A stretch of DNA of 64,000 bases from Desulfobacteraceae bacterium (GTDB lineage Bacteria; Desulfobacterota; Desulfobacteria; Desulfobacterales; UBA5852): NCBI GenBank assembly GCA_014237395.1, contig JABZFP010000031.1:1-64000 (forward strand), in the 5' to 3' direction. The notes beneath the pieces were generated by a model that did not search any database, was not told where the DNA came from, and saw only the letters and a list, made by a program, of their open reading frames with translations. This document shows, in pieces, positions 7,536 to 15,362 of this stretch. Every line of letters begins with the position of its first letter. The stretch's first letter is position 1. A program made the translations under genes and the position numbers.

Positions 7536-7970
7536 ATGGGCAGGGCATTGATCGTTTATACCACCCGCACCCAGGAAACCCTTCAAATCGGGGACTTGAT
7601 CGCGGAAGGCATTCGTTTTTCGGGTCAGGAAGCCGTTGTATGCGATGTCAAAGACATCAAAAAGGCGGAAGACCTGGAAGGATACGATGCCTACGTCTTC
7701 GGCTCGCCGACCTATCACGGCGAAATGCTCCAGCCGATGAAAACCTTTTTGTTTCTGGCGGAAAAAGCCGATCTGGCCAACAAGATCGGGGGGGCTTTTG
7801 GTGCCCACGGCTGGAGTACCGAGGCCCAGGAGCGCATCTACCAGACCATGAAGACCGTTTTTAAGATGGCGATGGTCAGTGGGCCGCTGCTCCTGAAGTC
7901 CGCCAGTCTCGGAGGCGGCCTGCAGATGGCGCAGGACTACGGGCGGGACATCGCCAAGAAGATCGCCTGA
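7536..7970 (+). CDS. Flavodoxin-family protein
   Basis: 144 residues. The N-terminal strand ALIVYTTRTQET is in the position of the FMN phosphate loop (usual form T/S-x-T-G-N-T), here with Arg-Thr-Gln in place of the usual Thr-Gly-Asn. GSPTYHGEM and GAHGWSTEA are the other two FMN-binding loops and strongly resemble the flavodoxin module of FprA (FprA at 12589 has GSPTLNNN and GSYGWSGEA). It is a cytoplasmic electron carrier, likely linked to the rubredoxin-like gene 15 bp upstream. Confidence 0.85.
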   Translation: MGRALIVYTTRTQETLQIGDLIAEGIRFSGQEAVVCDVKDIKKAEDLEGYDAYVFGSPTYHGEMLQPMKTFLFLAEKADLANKIGGAFGAHGWSTEAQERIYQTMKTVFKMAMVSGPLLLKSASLGGGLQMAQDYGRDIAKKIA

Positions 7971-8032
7971 ACCTTTTTCGCCGGGGGGCGACCGCCCCAC
8001 AGCCGGCAGACATCATGACCAAGGAGGATCCC

Positions 8033-8236
8033 ATGTCGACACCCCAACATTGCCCCGGTTACGAGAACTTCCGCAATCTGAAATCCTTTACCTGTAAATG
8101 TTCCGAGTGCGGCAAGGAAGCCGAGATTTTTTCCGATGAATTCGATCGCCCCCACATGTGCAAAGGGTGCGGCAAAAAGATTGATTTCACCCAGTGTGAA
8201 CTGACCGGGGAAGCCAAAAGCACCGCGCCCCGTTGA
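8033..8236 (+). CDS. Small zinc-ribbon protein
   Basis: 67 residues from ATG 8033, the start indicated by AAGGAGG 6 bases upstream. CKCSEC and CKGCGK give a zinc-ribbon or rubredoxin-like four-cysteine site, with two more cysteines (HCPGY, TQCEL) outside it. No named family was recognised. It lies between a flavodoxin and cydA in an otherwise functional redox operon. A metal-binding accessory role is reasonable but unproven. Confidence 0.65.
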   Translation: MSTPQHCPGYENFRNLKSFTCKCSECGKEAEIFSDEFDRPHMCKGCGKKIDFTQCELTGEAKSTAPR

Positions 8237-8368
8237 GCCGATAGACGCCGCCGCGCAGAACAAGGCTTCTGGCGAAATACCGAATTATCATCGATCGACC
8301 GGATGGCCGGACGTCGCCCGCATCCGGTGCAGGGGATCTGTTGCCCCTGATTTGTGGAGGAGTTGTCA

Positions 8369-9682
8369 ATGGATGTGGTCATGCTTTCGCGCCTGCAGTT
8401 TTATGCAACATCGGCCTTTCATTTTCTTTTCGTGCCGCTGACACTCGGTCTGAGCTGGATCGTCGCCTATATGGAAACACGGTATGTCCGCACCGGCGAC
8501 GAAACCTATCTTGCCATGACCAAGTTCTGGGGCAAGATTTTTCTTATCAATTTTGCCGTCGGTGTCGTGACCGGGATCACCCTTGAATTCCAGTTCGGCA
8601 CCAACTGGTCGGGGTATTCGGCCTATGTCGGCGATATTTTCGGTTCGTTGCTGGCCATCGAGGCCACGGCCGCCTTCTTCCTGGAATCCACCTTTATCGG
8701 GGTATGGATTTTCGGTTGGCAGAAGCTTTCCAAAAAAGCCCACGCCGGTGTGGCCTGGTTGATCGCGATCGGCTCCAATCTCTCCGCTGTCTGGATCCTC
8801 ATTGCCAACTCCTGGATGCAGCACCCGGTGGGCTATACCATTCGCAACGGCCGTGCCGAGCTGACGGATTTCTTTGCCGTTATCACCCAGAAATTTGCCA
8901 TGCTGCAAATCATCCATGTTCTCAGCAGCGCCATATTGCTGGCCGGTTTTCTGATCATGGGCATCAGCGCCTACCATTTGCTGAAAAAGCAGCATATCGA
9001 CTTCTTCTCCCGCTCTTTCCGCATCGGTCTGGTCTGCGGTCTGGTCGGTTCCCTGGTGGTGGCGGTGGAGGGTGATTTTCACGCCAAAGACGTCACCGAA
9101 AAACAGCCCGTCAAACTGGCGGCCATGGAATCCCTCTGGGATACAACCCGCCAGGCGCCGATATATCTCTTTGCGGTCCCGGACGAAGAAAACGGCCGGA
9201 ATGCCGTTGAGCTGCTGCCGATACCGGGGGTCTTGAGCTTTCTCGGCCACGGTGATTTCAATGCCGAGGTGAAGGGCCTCAATGATTTCCCCCGGGATGA
9301 ACGCCCGCCCGTTTTGCCGGTTTTCCTGGCCTTTCGCGGCATGGTGGCCCTGGGCACCTATTTTATCCTGATCACCCTCTACGGCATGCTGCGACGCAAT
9401 AAGCTGCTGGAGAGCCCTCTGTTGCTGAAAGCCATGCTGTTTTCCATCCCCTTGCCCTATCTGGCCATCCAGCTGGGATGGATCGTCACCGAACTGGGGC
9501 GGCAGCCCTGGATTGTGTGGGGCATGATGCGGACTTCGGATGCGGCCTCGCCGATTGCCGCCAGTCAGGTTATCATGACGCTGATTGGATTTACGCTGGT
9601 CTACAGCCTGCTGGGATTTGCCGGGTATTACCTGATATACAAACACGCCAAACAGGGACCGGTCGCAGCACAAGCCGCCTGA
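8369..9682 (+). CDS. cydA: Cytochrome bd ubiquinol/menaquinol oxidase subunit I
   Basis: 437 residues from ATG 8369, 8 bases after GGAGG (a GTG at 8354 overlaps the ribosome site). Multi-spanning membrane protein with the expected haem ligands: H18 (AFHFLF), H183 (IIHVLSS) and M325 (FRGMVAL). The quinol loop keeps QPVKLAAMESLWDT but is short, so this is the short Q-loop subtype. GRQPW is present near residue 378. With subunit II it reduces oxygen to water at the membrane with very high affinity. In an anaerobe it works as an oxygen scavenger. cydB follows after 67 bp. Confidence 0.96.
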   Translation: MDVVMLSRLQFYATSAFHFLFVPLTLGLSWIVAYMETRYVRTGDETYLAMTKFWGKIFLINFAVGVVTGITLEFQFGTNWSGYSAYVGDIFGSLLAIEATAAFFLESTFIGVWIFGWQKLSKKAHAGVAWLIAIGSNLSAVWILIANSWMQHPVGYTIRNGRAELTDFFAVITQKFAMLQIIHVLSSAILLAGFLIMGISAYHLLKKQHIDFFSRSFRIGLVCGLVGSLVVAVEGDFHAKDVTEKQPVKLAAMESLWDTTRQAPIYLFAVPDEENGRNAVELLPIPGVLSFLGHGDFNAEVKGLNDFPRDERPPVLPVFLAFRGMVALGTYFILITLYGMLRRNKLLESPLLLKAMLFSIPLPYLAIQLGWIVTELGRQPWIVWGMMRTSDAASPIAASQVIMTLIGFTLVYSLLGFAGYYLIYKHAKQGPVAAQAA

Positions 9683-9749
9683 AAACGGGCGATAGCGGTG
9701 AAAACGACAACATTTCCTATCTAAATTTTGGATGGTTTGAGGGGGCATC

Positions 9750-10778
9750 ATGGATTTACAGGCAATTTGGTTTTTTCTCTGGGGGTTGCTCTGGGCGGTC
9801 TTTTTCATGACGGATGGATTCGATTTCGGTGTGGGCACCCTGCTGCCTTTTCTGGGCAAGACGGATGAAGAAAAGCAGACCATGATCGCGGCCATCGGGC
9901 CGCTGTGGGATGGCAACGAGGTTTGGCTGATATCGGCCGGTGGCGTGACCTTTGCTGCCTTTCCGCTGGTCTATTCCGTGATGTTTTCCACGCTTTATTC
10001 GGCCCTGATGTTGATACTGTTTACGCTGATTCTGCGGGGCGTTTCCTTTGAGTTCCGCAACAAGGTCGAAGACCCGCGCTGGAAGCGCCTCTGGGATTCC
10101 TGCATTTTCATCGGCAGCCTTGGACCGGCCCTGCTTTTCGGGGTGGCCTTTGCCAATATCTTTCAGGGAATTCCCTTTGACGGTGACGGCATTTATCATG
10201 GCACCCTTTTAACCCTTCTGAATCCTTACGGTCTGCTGGGGGGCGTTCTTTTTGTCCTGCTGTTCCTGGAACACGGCGCCCTGTGGCTGGGGATCAAGAC
10301 CGACGGTGCGCTTCAGGCCCGCGCGACCCGTGTGGCCGCCATGGTCTGGCCGGTCCTGGTGGTGACGGCCGTCACCTTCCTGGTGGCCAGTTGGTTCCAG
10401 ACCAACCTGTATGCCAACTACCTGGCCCATCCGGTGCTGTTTGCGGTGATCGCCGTCACGGTACTGGCGCTTCTGACCGTGCGGGTTTTCATTGCCCGTC
10501 AGGCCTGGTTCAAGGCCTGGTTTGCATCTTCGCTGACCATTGTGGGGGCCATCTTTTATGGTGTGATCGGGCTGTTTCCCAATCTGTTTCCCTCCAGCCT
10601 GGATCCTGCTTTCAATCTGACCGCCCGCAATGCCAGTTCCAGCCCGTTGACCCTGCAGATCATGCTGGTGGTGGTGATTGTTTTCGTGCCGATCGTGATT
10701 GCCTACCAGACCTGGTCTTACAATTTGTTCAAGCACAAAGTCGCGCCGGCGGATCTGGCGCATGACGAAACGTATTAG
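9750..10778 (+). CDS. cydB: Cytochrome bd oxidase subunit II
   Basis: 342 residues, typical for CydB. About eight membrane helices; the N-terminal motif WGLLWAVFFMTDGFDFGVG and the conserved GPLWDGNEVWL are diagnostic. It stabilises the haem subunit CydA. A GAGGGGG ribosome site precedes ATG 9750. No cydX-like gene or cydDC transporter is found beside it; the next gene encodes a trihaem periplasmic cytochrome. Confidence 0.96.
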   Translation: MDLQAIWFFLWGLLWAVFFMTDGFDFGVGTLLPFLGKTDEEKQTMIAAIGPLWDGNEVWLISAGGVTFAAFPLVYSVMFSTLYSALMLILFTLILRGVSFEFRNKVEDPRWKRLWDSCIFIGSLGPALLFGVAFANIFQGIPFDGDGIYHGTLLTLLNPYGLLGGVLFVLLFLEHGALWLGIKTDGALQARATRVAAMVWPVLVVTAVTFLVASWFQTNLYANYLAHPVLFAVIAVTVLALLTVRVFIARQAWFKAWFASSLTIVGAIFYGVIGLFPNLFPSSLDPAFNLTARNASSSPLTLQIMLVVVIVFVPIVIAYQTWSYNLFKHKVAPADLAHDETY

Positions 10779-10811
10779 AAACGGCGGAGCGATGATTGCC
10801 AGGGAGGTGCC

Positions 10812-11168
10812 ATGAAGGCGTTGAAGATAGCGGTGTTGACATTGATGGCGATCAGCGTTGTCGCGCTGGCCGGTGCTTACACCATTCAGACCGACAACAA
10901 AGGGGAACCGCAGATGTCGCTCGATGGCGGCAAGAGCGGTCCGGTGCCTTTTCCCCATCTGGCGCACCAGACAGCACTGGGGGATTGCAGTATCTGTCAC
11001 GAGCTGTTTCCCCAGCAGGCCGGCGCCATCGCGGCCCTCAAAGCCAGCGGGGAACTGGCGAAAAAACAGGTGATGAACAAGCACTGCACCAAGTGCCACA
11101 AACTAATGAAAAAAGAGGGTCAGAAGACCGGGCCGACCACCTGTAAGGCCTGTCACGTCAAAGACTGA
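10812..11168 (+). CDS. Periplasmic trihaem cytochrome c (c7/c3 type)
   Basis: 118 residues with an N-terminal signal peptide (hydrophobic residues 5-21). Three CxxCH motifs lie at C59, C92 and C111; H49, H52 and H91 are likely distal ligands, giving bis-histidine haems as in cytochrome c7. GGGAGG precedes ATG 10812, 33 bp after cydB. It probably exchanges electrons in the periplasm. A direct link to the bd oxidase is suggested only by position. Confidence 0.88.
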   Translation: MKALKIAVLTLMAISVVALAGAYTIQTDNKGEPQMSLDGGKSGPVPFPHLAHQTALGDCSICHELFPQQAGAIAALKASGELAKKQVMNKHCTKCHKLMKKEGQKTGPTTCKACHVKD

Positions 11169-11208
11169 CCGCGCTGTCGTCACATGCGCCGCCAAGGAGA
11201 AACGCAAC

Positions 11209-12171
11209 ATGCTGGTTGTCGGATTGCAGGGAAGTCCACGCCGAAAGGGAAACAGCCGTTTTCTTTTGGAGACCTTTCTGAATGCAACGGCGTCCTTTGG
11301 GGCCGAGACCCGTTTGATTGAAGTGGATCAACGCCATATTCTGCCTTGCAAGGAATATACGGTATGTGAAAAAAAGGGGTATTGTCCCATCGAGGACGAC
11401 ATGCTCAGCGAGATATATGGCCTGATTCGCCGGGCGGATGTGGTCGTGGCGGCCACGCCGGTGTTTTTCTACAACATGAGTGCCCAGTTGAAGGGCCTCA
11501 TCGATCGCTGCCAGACGTTCTGGGCGCGCAAATACCGCCTGCGGTGGCGGGACCCCCGCCGTAAGGCCAAGAAGGGGTACCTGCTGTCCGTGGCGGCCAC
11601 GCAGGGGAATACGCTTTTCGATGCCATCCATTTGACCATGCATTATTTTTATGATGCCATCGACGCCGACTATGCCGGCCACCTGACCTACCGCGGGATT
11701 GAAGGGCCCAAGGACATGGCGCGCCATGCCACGGTGATGGATGATGTGCAGCGCGCCGTGGCGGGCCTTATGAGTCCCCTGGTGGAACGCAAACGGATTT
11801 TGATCGTGGGGCCATCCGGCGCGTGTGCCAGTCAGATGGCCGGGGCGCTGGTGCGGGCCAAAGCCGCCGATCGGTTTGACGTGCGTGTCGCCGGTCTTGA
11901 ACCGGCCGCAGCGGTCGACGTAAACGCCAGGAAAGCCATGGCCGCCAAAGGCTGGGACATCGAATATGAAGTGCCCCTATCGATCGGGCGCGCGCTGGAG
12001 CAGTGGCATCCGGATGTGGTGGTGGCGCTGGGCCCGGTAGCGGATTTGCCGTCAACGATTGCCGGTGAAACCATCCGGTGGGCATTACCCGATACGGCGC
12101 CGGACAGTATCGAAGCGGCCGGGCAACTGTGTGACGGGCTCGATGAACAGATTACGGCCTTGGTGCGCTGA
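11209..12171 (+). CDS. Flavodoxin-like reductase fused to inactive-looking LMW phosphatase/ArsC-like domain
   Basis: 320 residues. The first ~190 resemble NADPH-dependent FMN reductases (GSPRRKGNS phosphate loop; ATPVFFYNMSAQLKGLIDR; Cys residues ILPCKEYTVCEKKGYC as in iron-sulfur-flavoprotein relatives). Residues about 193-320 resemble the low-molecular-weight phosphatase/arsenate reductase fold, ending with WALPDTA...AAGQLCDGLDEQI. Its P-loop reads VGPSGACASQM, so the catalytic Cys of CxxNxCRS is Gly and the Arg is Ala. The second domain is therefore probably a binding or regulatory module. It sits between the trihaem cytochrome and rubredoxin genes. Domain boundaries are by eye. Confidence 0.7.
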   Translation: MLVVGLQGSPRRKGNSRFLLETFLNATASFGAETRLIEVDQRHILPCKEYTVCEKKGYCPIEDDMLSEIYGLIRRADVVVAATPVFFYNMSAQLKGLIDRCQTFWARKYRLRWRDPRRKAKKGYLLSVAATQGNTLFDAIHLTMHYFYDAIDADYAGHLTYRGIEGPKDMARHATVMDDVQRAVAGLMSPLVERKRILIVGPSGACASQMAGALVRAKAADRFDVRVAGLEPAAAVDVNARKAMAAKGWDIEYEVPLSIGRALEQWHPDVVVALGPVADLPSTIAGETIRWALPDTAPDSIEAAGQLCDGLDEQITALVR

Positions 12172-12234
12172 TTGCCACCGCTCGGATTTTTGTGTTTCGG
12201 TAATGACAACTGAATACAAAGGAGGAAACATTCA

Positions 12235-12396
12235 ATGGACAAGTATGTGTGCACGATCTGTGGTTATGTTTATGATCCGGCGCAGGGTGACCCGGACAAC
12301 GATGTGGCCCCCGGAACGGCGTGGGCGGATGTTCCCGAAGACTGGGTCTGCCCCATCTGCGGCGCTGGAAAAGACGACTTCGAAAAAGAAGAGTAG
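12235..12396 (+). CDS. Rubredoxin
   Basis: 53 residues beginning MDKYVCTICGYVYDP, with C6-x2-C9 and C39-x2-C42 (CPICGAGK) as iron ligands and the conserved Pro, Tyr and Trp residues of rubredoxins. It is too short to appear in a 60-residue ORF list. GGAGG lies 7-8 bases before ATG 12235. Rubredoxin donates electrons to rubrerythrin, desulfoferrodoxin and, most directly, the flavo-diiron protein encoded 193 bp downstream. A strong terminator lies between them. Confidence 0.97.
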   Translation: MDKYVCTICGYVYDPAQGDPDNDVAPGTAWADVPEDWVCPICGAGKDDFEKEE

Positions 12397-12440
12397 CGTT
12401 TTGGTATGCCCAGGCGCTTGTGGCGCCGAGAGAATTTAAA

Positions 12441-12478
12441 AATGCCCCTATGGCGATAGCCATAGGGGCATTGATTTT
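12441..12478. terminator. Perfect 14-bp terminator hairpin after rubredoxin
   Basis: AATGCCCCTATGGC (12441-12454) is followed by a GATA loop and its exact complement GCCATAGGGGCATT (12459-12472), then GATTTTA. Upstream As could make it act from both sides. It ends the oxygen-defence message just before the FprA gene. Confidence 0.85.
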
Positions 12479-12588
12479 AGCGGAGACCGCCTTATCTTTT
12501 CCCTTGGTCACCCATGCCCGGTGGGCGCTCCCGCAGCGGAGCAGCCTATCGGTATCCTGAATCAACGACGAACACTCAGAGGAGAACC

Positions 12589-13773
12589 ATGCAGCCGATT
12601 GAAATTGCCAAAGGTATTTACGATGTCGGAGTGAAAGACTGGAACATCCGGGACTTTCATGGCTACAGCACCTACCAGGGAACGACCTACAATGCGTTTC
12701 TGATCGTGGACGAGAAGGTGGCCCTGATCGATACGGTCAAAAAAGAATTCGCGGACCAGATGCTGGACAATATCGCCCGTATTATCGATCCCAAAAAGAT
12801 CGATCTGGTGGTCAGCAATCACACGGAGATGGACCATTCGGGGGGACTCCCCCGGGTCATGCACCGGATTGGCGAGGACAAGCCGCTATATTGCTCCCAG
12901 ATGGGCGCCCGTAACCTGAAGCAGCATTTCTTCCCGAACTGGAACTATCAGCCGGTCAAGAACGGCGAAGAACTCAGTCTCGGCAGCCGTACCTTGACGT
13001 TTCTCGAGACACGCATGCTGCACTGGCCCGACAGCATGTTCACCTATCTCAAAGAAGACAAGATCCTCTTTTCCAGCGATGCCTTCGGTCAGCACTATGC
13101 GGGGCCCGAGAATTTCGACGATGAAATCGGCGATAAAATCATGCCGCACGCTAAAAAATACTATGCCAATATCCTATTGCTGTATGCCGCCAAAACTCTC
13201 AAGCTGCTTGAAAAAATAACGGAGATGGGGCTTGAGTTCAACATGATCTGCCCGGACCATGGCATCATCTGGCGAAAGGATATTCCAAAGATTATCGATG
13301 CCTATGTGCGCTGGTCCCAACAGGCGGCGAAGAACAAGGCGCTGGTCATTTACGATACCATGTGGCACAGCACGGCCGCGATGGCCGAGGCGATTACAGG
13401 CGGTCTGGCAGCGGCCGGTGTCTACGCCATTCCCATGGACCTGCGGCATGTCCATCGCAGCGATATCATGACCGAAGTGCTGGACGCCCGGGCGGTGGTT
13501 GTCGGCTCGCCGACCTTGAACAACAACTTGTTCCCCACGGTCAGTGATTTCCTGACCTATATGAAAGGGCTGAAACCCCACAATAAAATCGGCGCGGCCT
13601 TTGGCTCCTACGGGTGGAGCGGCGAAGCGGTCAAGCAGATCACCGAAGAACTCAAGGGGATGAAATTCGAGATGGTCGAACCGGGAATGCGGGTTCAGTA
13701 TGTGCCGGACAAGGATACCCTGCAAGCCTGCGAGGATTTCGGCCGCAAGATTGCGGAGGCCATGCAGGCCTGA
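12589..13773 (+). CDS. FprA-type flavo-diiron protein (rubredoxin:oxygen/NO oxidoreductase)
   Basis: 394 residues from ATG 12589, after AGAGGAG. The beta-lactamase-like diiron domain has H78-x-E80-x-D82-H83 and later H145, D164 and H224. The C-terminal flavodoxin domain (from about 250) has YDTMWHSTAAMA and GSPTLNNN. Such proteins reduce oxygen to water or NO to nitrous oxide with electrons from rubredoxin, in the cytoplasm. The rubredoxin gene lies just upstream and a ferredoxin gene 39 bp downstream. Preference for oxygen or NO cannot be decided from the sequence. Confidence 0.94.
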   Translation: MQPIEIAKGIYDVGVKDWNIRDFHGYSTYQGTTYNAFLIVDEKVALIDTVKKEFADQMLDNIARIIDPKKIDLVVSNHTEMDHSGGLPRVMHRIGEDKPLYCSQMGARNLKQHFFPNWNYQPVKNGEELSLGSRTLTFLETRMLHWPDSMFTYLKEDKILFSSDAFGQHYAGPENFDDEIGDKIMPHAKKYYANILLLYAAKTLKLLEKITEMGLEFNMICPDHGIIWRKDIPKIIDAYVRWSQQAAKNKALVIYDTMWHSTAAMAEAITGGLAAAGVYAIPMDLRHVHRSDIMTEVLDARAVVVGSPTLNNNLFPTVSDFLTYMKGLKPHNKIGAAFGSYGWSGEAVKQITEELKGMKFEMVEPGMRVQYVPDKDTLQACEDFGRKIAEAMQA

Positions 13774-13812
13774 CGTTATCCAGCGTCTTCGGCCGCGAGC
13801 AAGGAGATCGTG

Positions 13813-14004
13813 ATGAAAAGACCAGTGGTCGATATCAGTGATTGTACGCGCTGCGCTGGTTGCTACGACATGTACCCGGAGCTGTTCGAGCTCAACGATG
13901 TCGGGTACGTGGCAACGGTCGAGCGTGACTGTTATCCTGAAGACGAGGTGGACGATGCCATAAAGCATTGCCCCCAGGATTGCATCATCTGGGAGGACGT
14001 ATAG
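13813..14004 (+). CDS. Single-cluster ferredoxin
   Basis: 63 residues from ATG 13813, with AAGGAG 6 bases upstream (a GTG three bases earlier is less well spaced). C11-x2-C14-x2-C17 and C53 (HCPQDC) are the ligands of one [4Fe-4S] cluster; C40 and C57 are extra and may form a disulfide as in monocluster ferredoxins of Desulfovibrio. It probably feeds electrons into the neighbouring flavo-diiron protein. A dispersed repeat begins about 30 bp downstream. Confidence 0.88.
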   Translation: MKRPVVDISDCTRCAGCYDMYPELFELNDVGYVATVERDCYPEDEVDDAIKHCPQDCIIWEDV

Positions 14005-14037
14005 ACCTTTATCCTGAAACTCGCAGATTTTCAATTA

Positions 14038-14134
14038 ACCATCCCCGCGCAGGCGGGGATTCAGTTATTTCAATTGGGTCGTAGACTCCCGCCTACGCGG
14101 GAGTGACGGCTTAAGAACTTTTTACGACGCCATC
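14038..14134 (+). repeat. Truncated copy (A) of the 132-bp terminal-inverted-repeat element
   Basis: Two GC-rich hairpins, CCCCGCGCAGGCGGGG (14043-14058) and ACTCCCGCCTACGCGGGAGT (14085-14104), are followed by CTTTTTACGACGCCATC. This matches the core and right end of the elements at 58477 and 60184; the left terminal repeat is missing. Homology with the 60184 copy continues rightward for about 60 more bases (GAAACGAAACAAAAGAA and beyond). Confidence 0.8.
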
Positions 14135-14304
14135 AAAGAAACGAAACAAAAGAAAGCGCCCGTGTTCCGCTTGGCTCTGTGCGTCGTCCTGCCGACGCTC
14201 GGCGCGGGACAAAGGGAAACAAGAAAACCAAAATCTTAAAAGCCGTTTTCAGGAATACCCGCTTTTTCTGGGATAAGCGCTCGTCACAATTACAGGGAGG
14301 ACGG

Positions 14305-14652
14305 ATGAAAAAGGTTGCCATGTTTGTGTTCAACGGGTCGCCCATGTGTTTTGTGCATGTTTTGCTGAATGCTCTGGACATGCACGCCAGGGGGGATGAT
14401 GTGCACATCGTTATGGAGGGGGAGGCCACCAAACTCGTGCCGGAGCTGGCCCTTCCGGAAAATTGGTTGCATGCGCTGTGGCAAAAGGCCCGTGACAAGG
14501 GGCTGGTGGACGGCGCCTGCAAGGCCTGCTCCCAGAAGCTCGGGGTGCTGGATGCCGTTGCCGAAAGCGCCCTGCCGCTGATGGATGACATGAACGGGCA
14601 TCCCGGAATGGCGCGTTTTCAGGCCGATGGTTACGAGATCATCACGTTCTAG
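14305..14652 (+). CDS. DsrE/DsrF-family protein
   Basis: 115 residues. The beginning KKVAMFVFNGSPMCFVHVLLNALDM and the central KACSQKLG, in the position of the DsrE/TusD sulfur-carrying cysteine, place it in the DsrE-like fold. Members carry sulfur as persulfide or act as small regulatory proteins in the cytoplasm. GGGAGG precedes ATG 14305. Its TAG stop overlaps the GTG of the next gene by one base, so translation is coupled to the HEAT-repeat gene and then to a siroheme protein. Confidence 0.75.
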   Translation: MKKVAMFVFNGSPMCFVHVLLNALDMHARGDDVHIVMEGEATKLVPELALPENWLHALWQKARDKGLVDGACKACSQKLGVLDAVAESALPLMDDMNGHPGMARFQADGYEIITF

Positions 14653-15359
14653 TGGACACCCCCCCTACGACATACCGGCAATTGAAGCCGTACCTGCGCA
14701 CGCGCATGCAGGCCGGAAATTTTAACGACACGCTGCTTGCGATCCTTGATCTTCCCGCCCGCAAAGTCGTCAATCCACTGATTTCTTTTTTTTGCGACAA
14801 GGACGCCATGCTGCGCTGGCGATCCGTCAGTGCGCTGGGGGCGGTGGTGGCCCGTCTGGCCGATGAAAACCGTGAATCGGCGCGGGTCGTGATGCGGCGG
14901 CTGATGTGGTCCCTGAACGACGAGTCCGGGGGGATCGGCTGGGGAGCCCCCGAAGCCATGGGGGAAATCACGGCACGCCACGCAGGCATGGCCGGCGAAT
15001 ACGGGCATATCCTGCTTTCCTACTTGGCGGAGGATGGCAATTATTTGGAGCATGAGGTGCTGCAGCGGGGGGCCCTGTGGGGGTGCGGGCGTCTGGCCCA
15101 TGCCCGGCCGGAAAGAGTCAAACCGGCGGCCGACAGCCTGTTTCCGTTTCTGGCATCGGCGGACCCCTACCATCGCGGCTATGCGGCCTGGGCCCTGCGG
15201 CCCCTGGGCCTGGCAGAACTGCCCGCGGCATGGGCGGCTTGTCTGAAAGATCCGAGCCGGATCCCGTTTTATGTCGGGGGGATTATATATGAGTGCACGG
15301 TTGCCGAGCTGGCCGCCGGGAATTTACCGGTCGGCGACACGGCTTTCGATAGGGGATAA
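14652..15359 (+). CDS. HEAT-repeat-like protein
   Basis: 235 residues, GTG start at 14652 sharing one base with the preceding stop (TAGTG). Repeated helical pairs such as DAMLRWRSVSALGAVVARL and ADPYHRGYAAWALRPLG resemble HEAT or PBS-lyase-type repeats. There is no signal peptide and no catalytic motif. HEAT proteins act as scaffolds. Coupling to a DsrE-like gene and a siroheme gene implies it holds or docks those partners, but that is inference. Confidence 0.7.
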   Translation: MDTPPTTYRQLKPYLRTRMQAGNFNDTLLAILDLPARKVVNPLISFFCDKDAMLRWRSVSALGAVVARLADENRESARVVMRRLMWSLNDESGGIGWGAPEAMGEITARHAGMAGEYGHILLSYLAEDGNYLEHEVLQRGALWGCGRLAHARPERVKPAADSLFPFLASADPYHRGYAAWALRPLGLAELPAAWAACLKDPSRIPFYVGGIIYECTVAELAAGNLPVGDTAFDRG

Positions 15360-15362
15360 CGC

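Noticed and set aside
8366..9916. 516-residue minus-strand frame over cydA
   Set aside because: Antisense shadow of cydA, with no family resemblance.
12514..12588. Upstream extension of the FprA frame
   Set aside because: AGAGGAG and the family N-terminus place the start at 12589; the extension lies in the leader just after the rubredoxin terminator.
14038..14134. GC-rich hairpins considered as a CRISPR or tRNA-like structure
   Set aside because: There are no regularly spaced identical repeats and no tRNA features; the sequence matches the dispersed element at 58477 and 60184.
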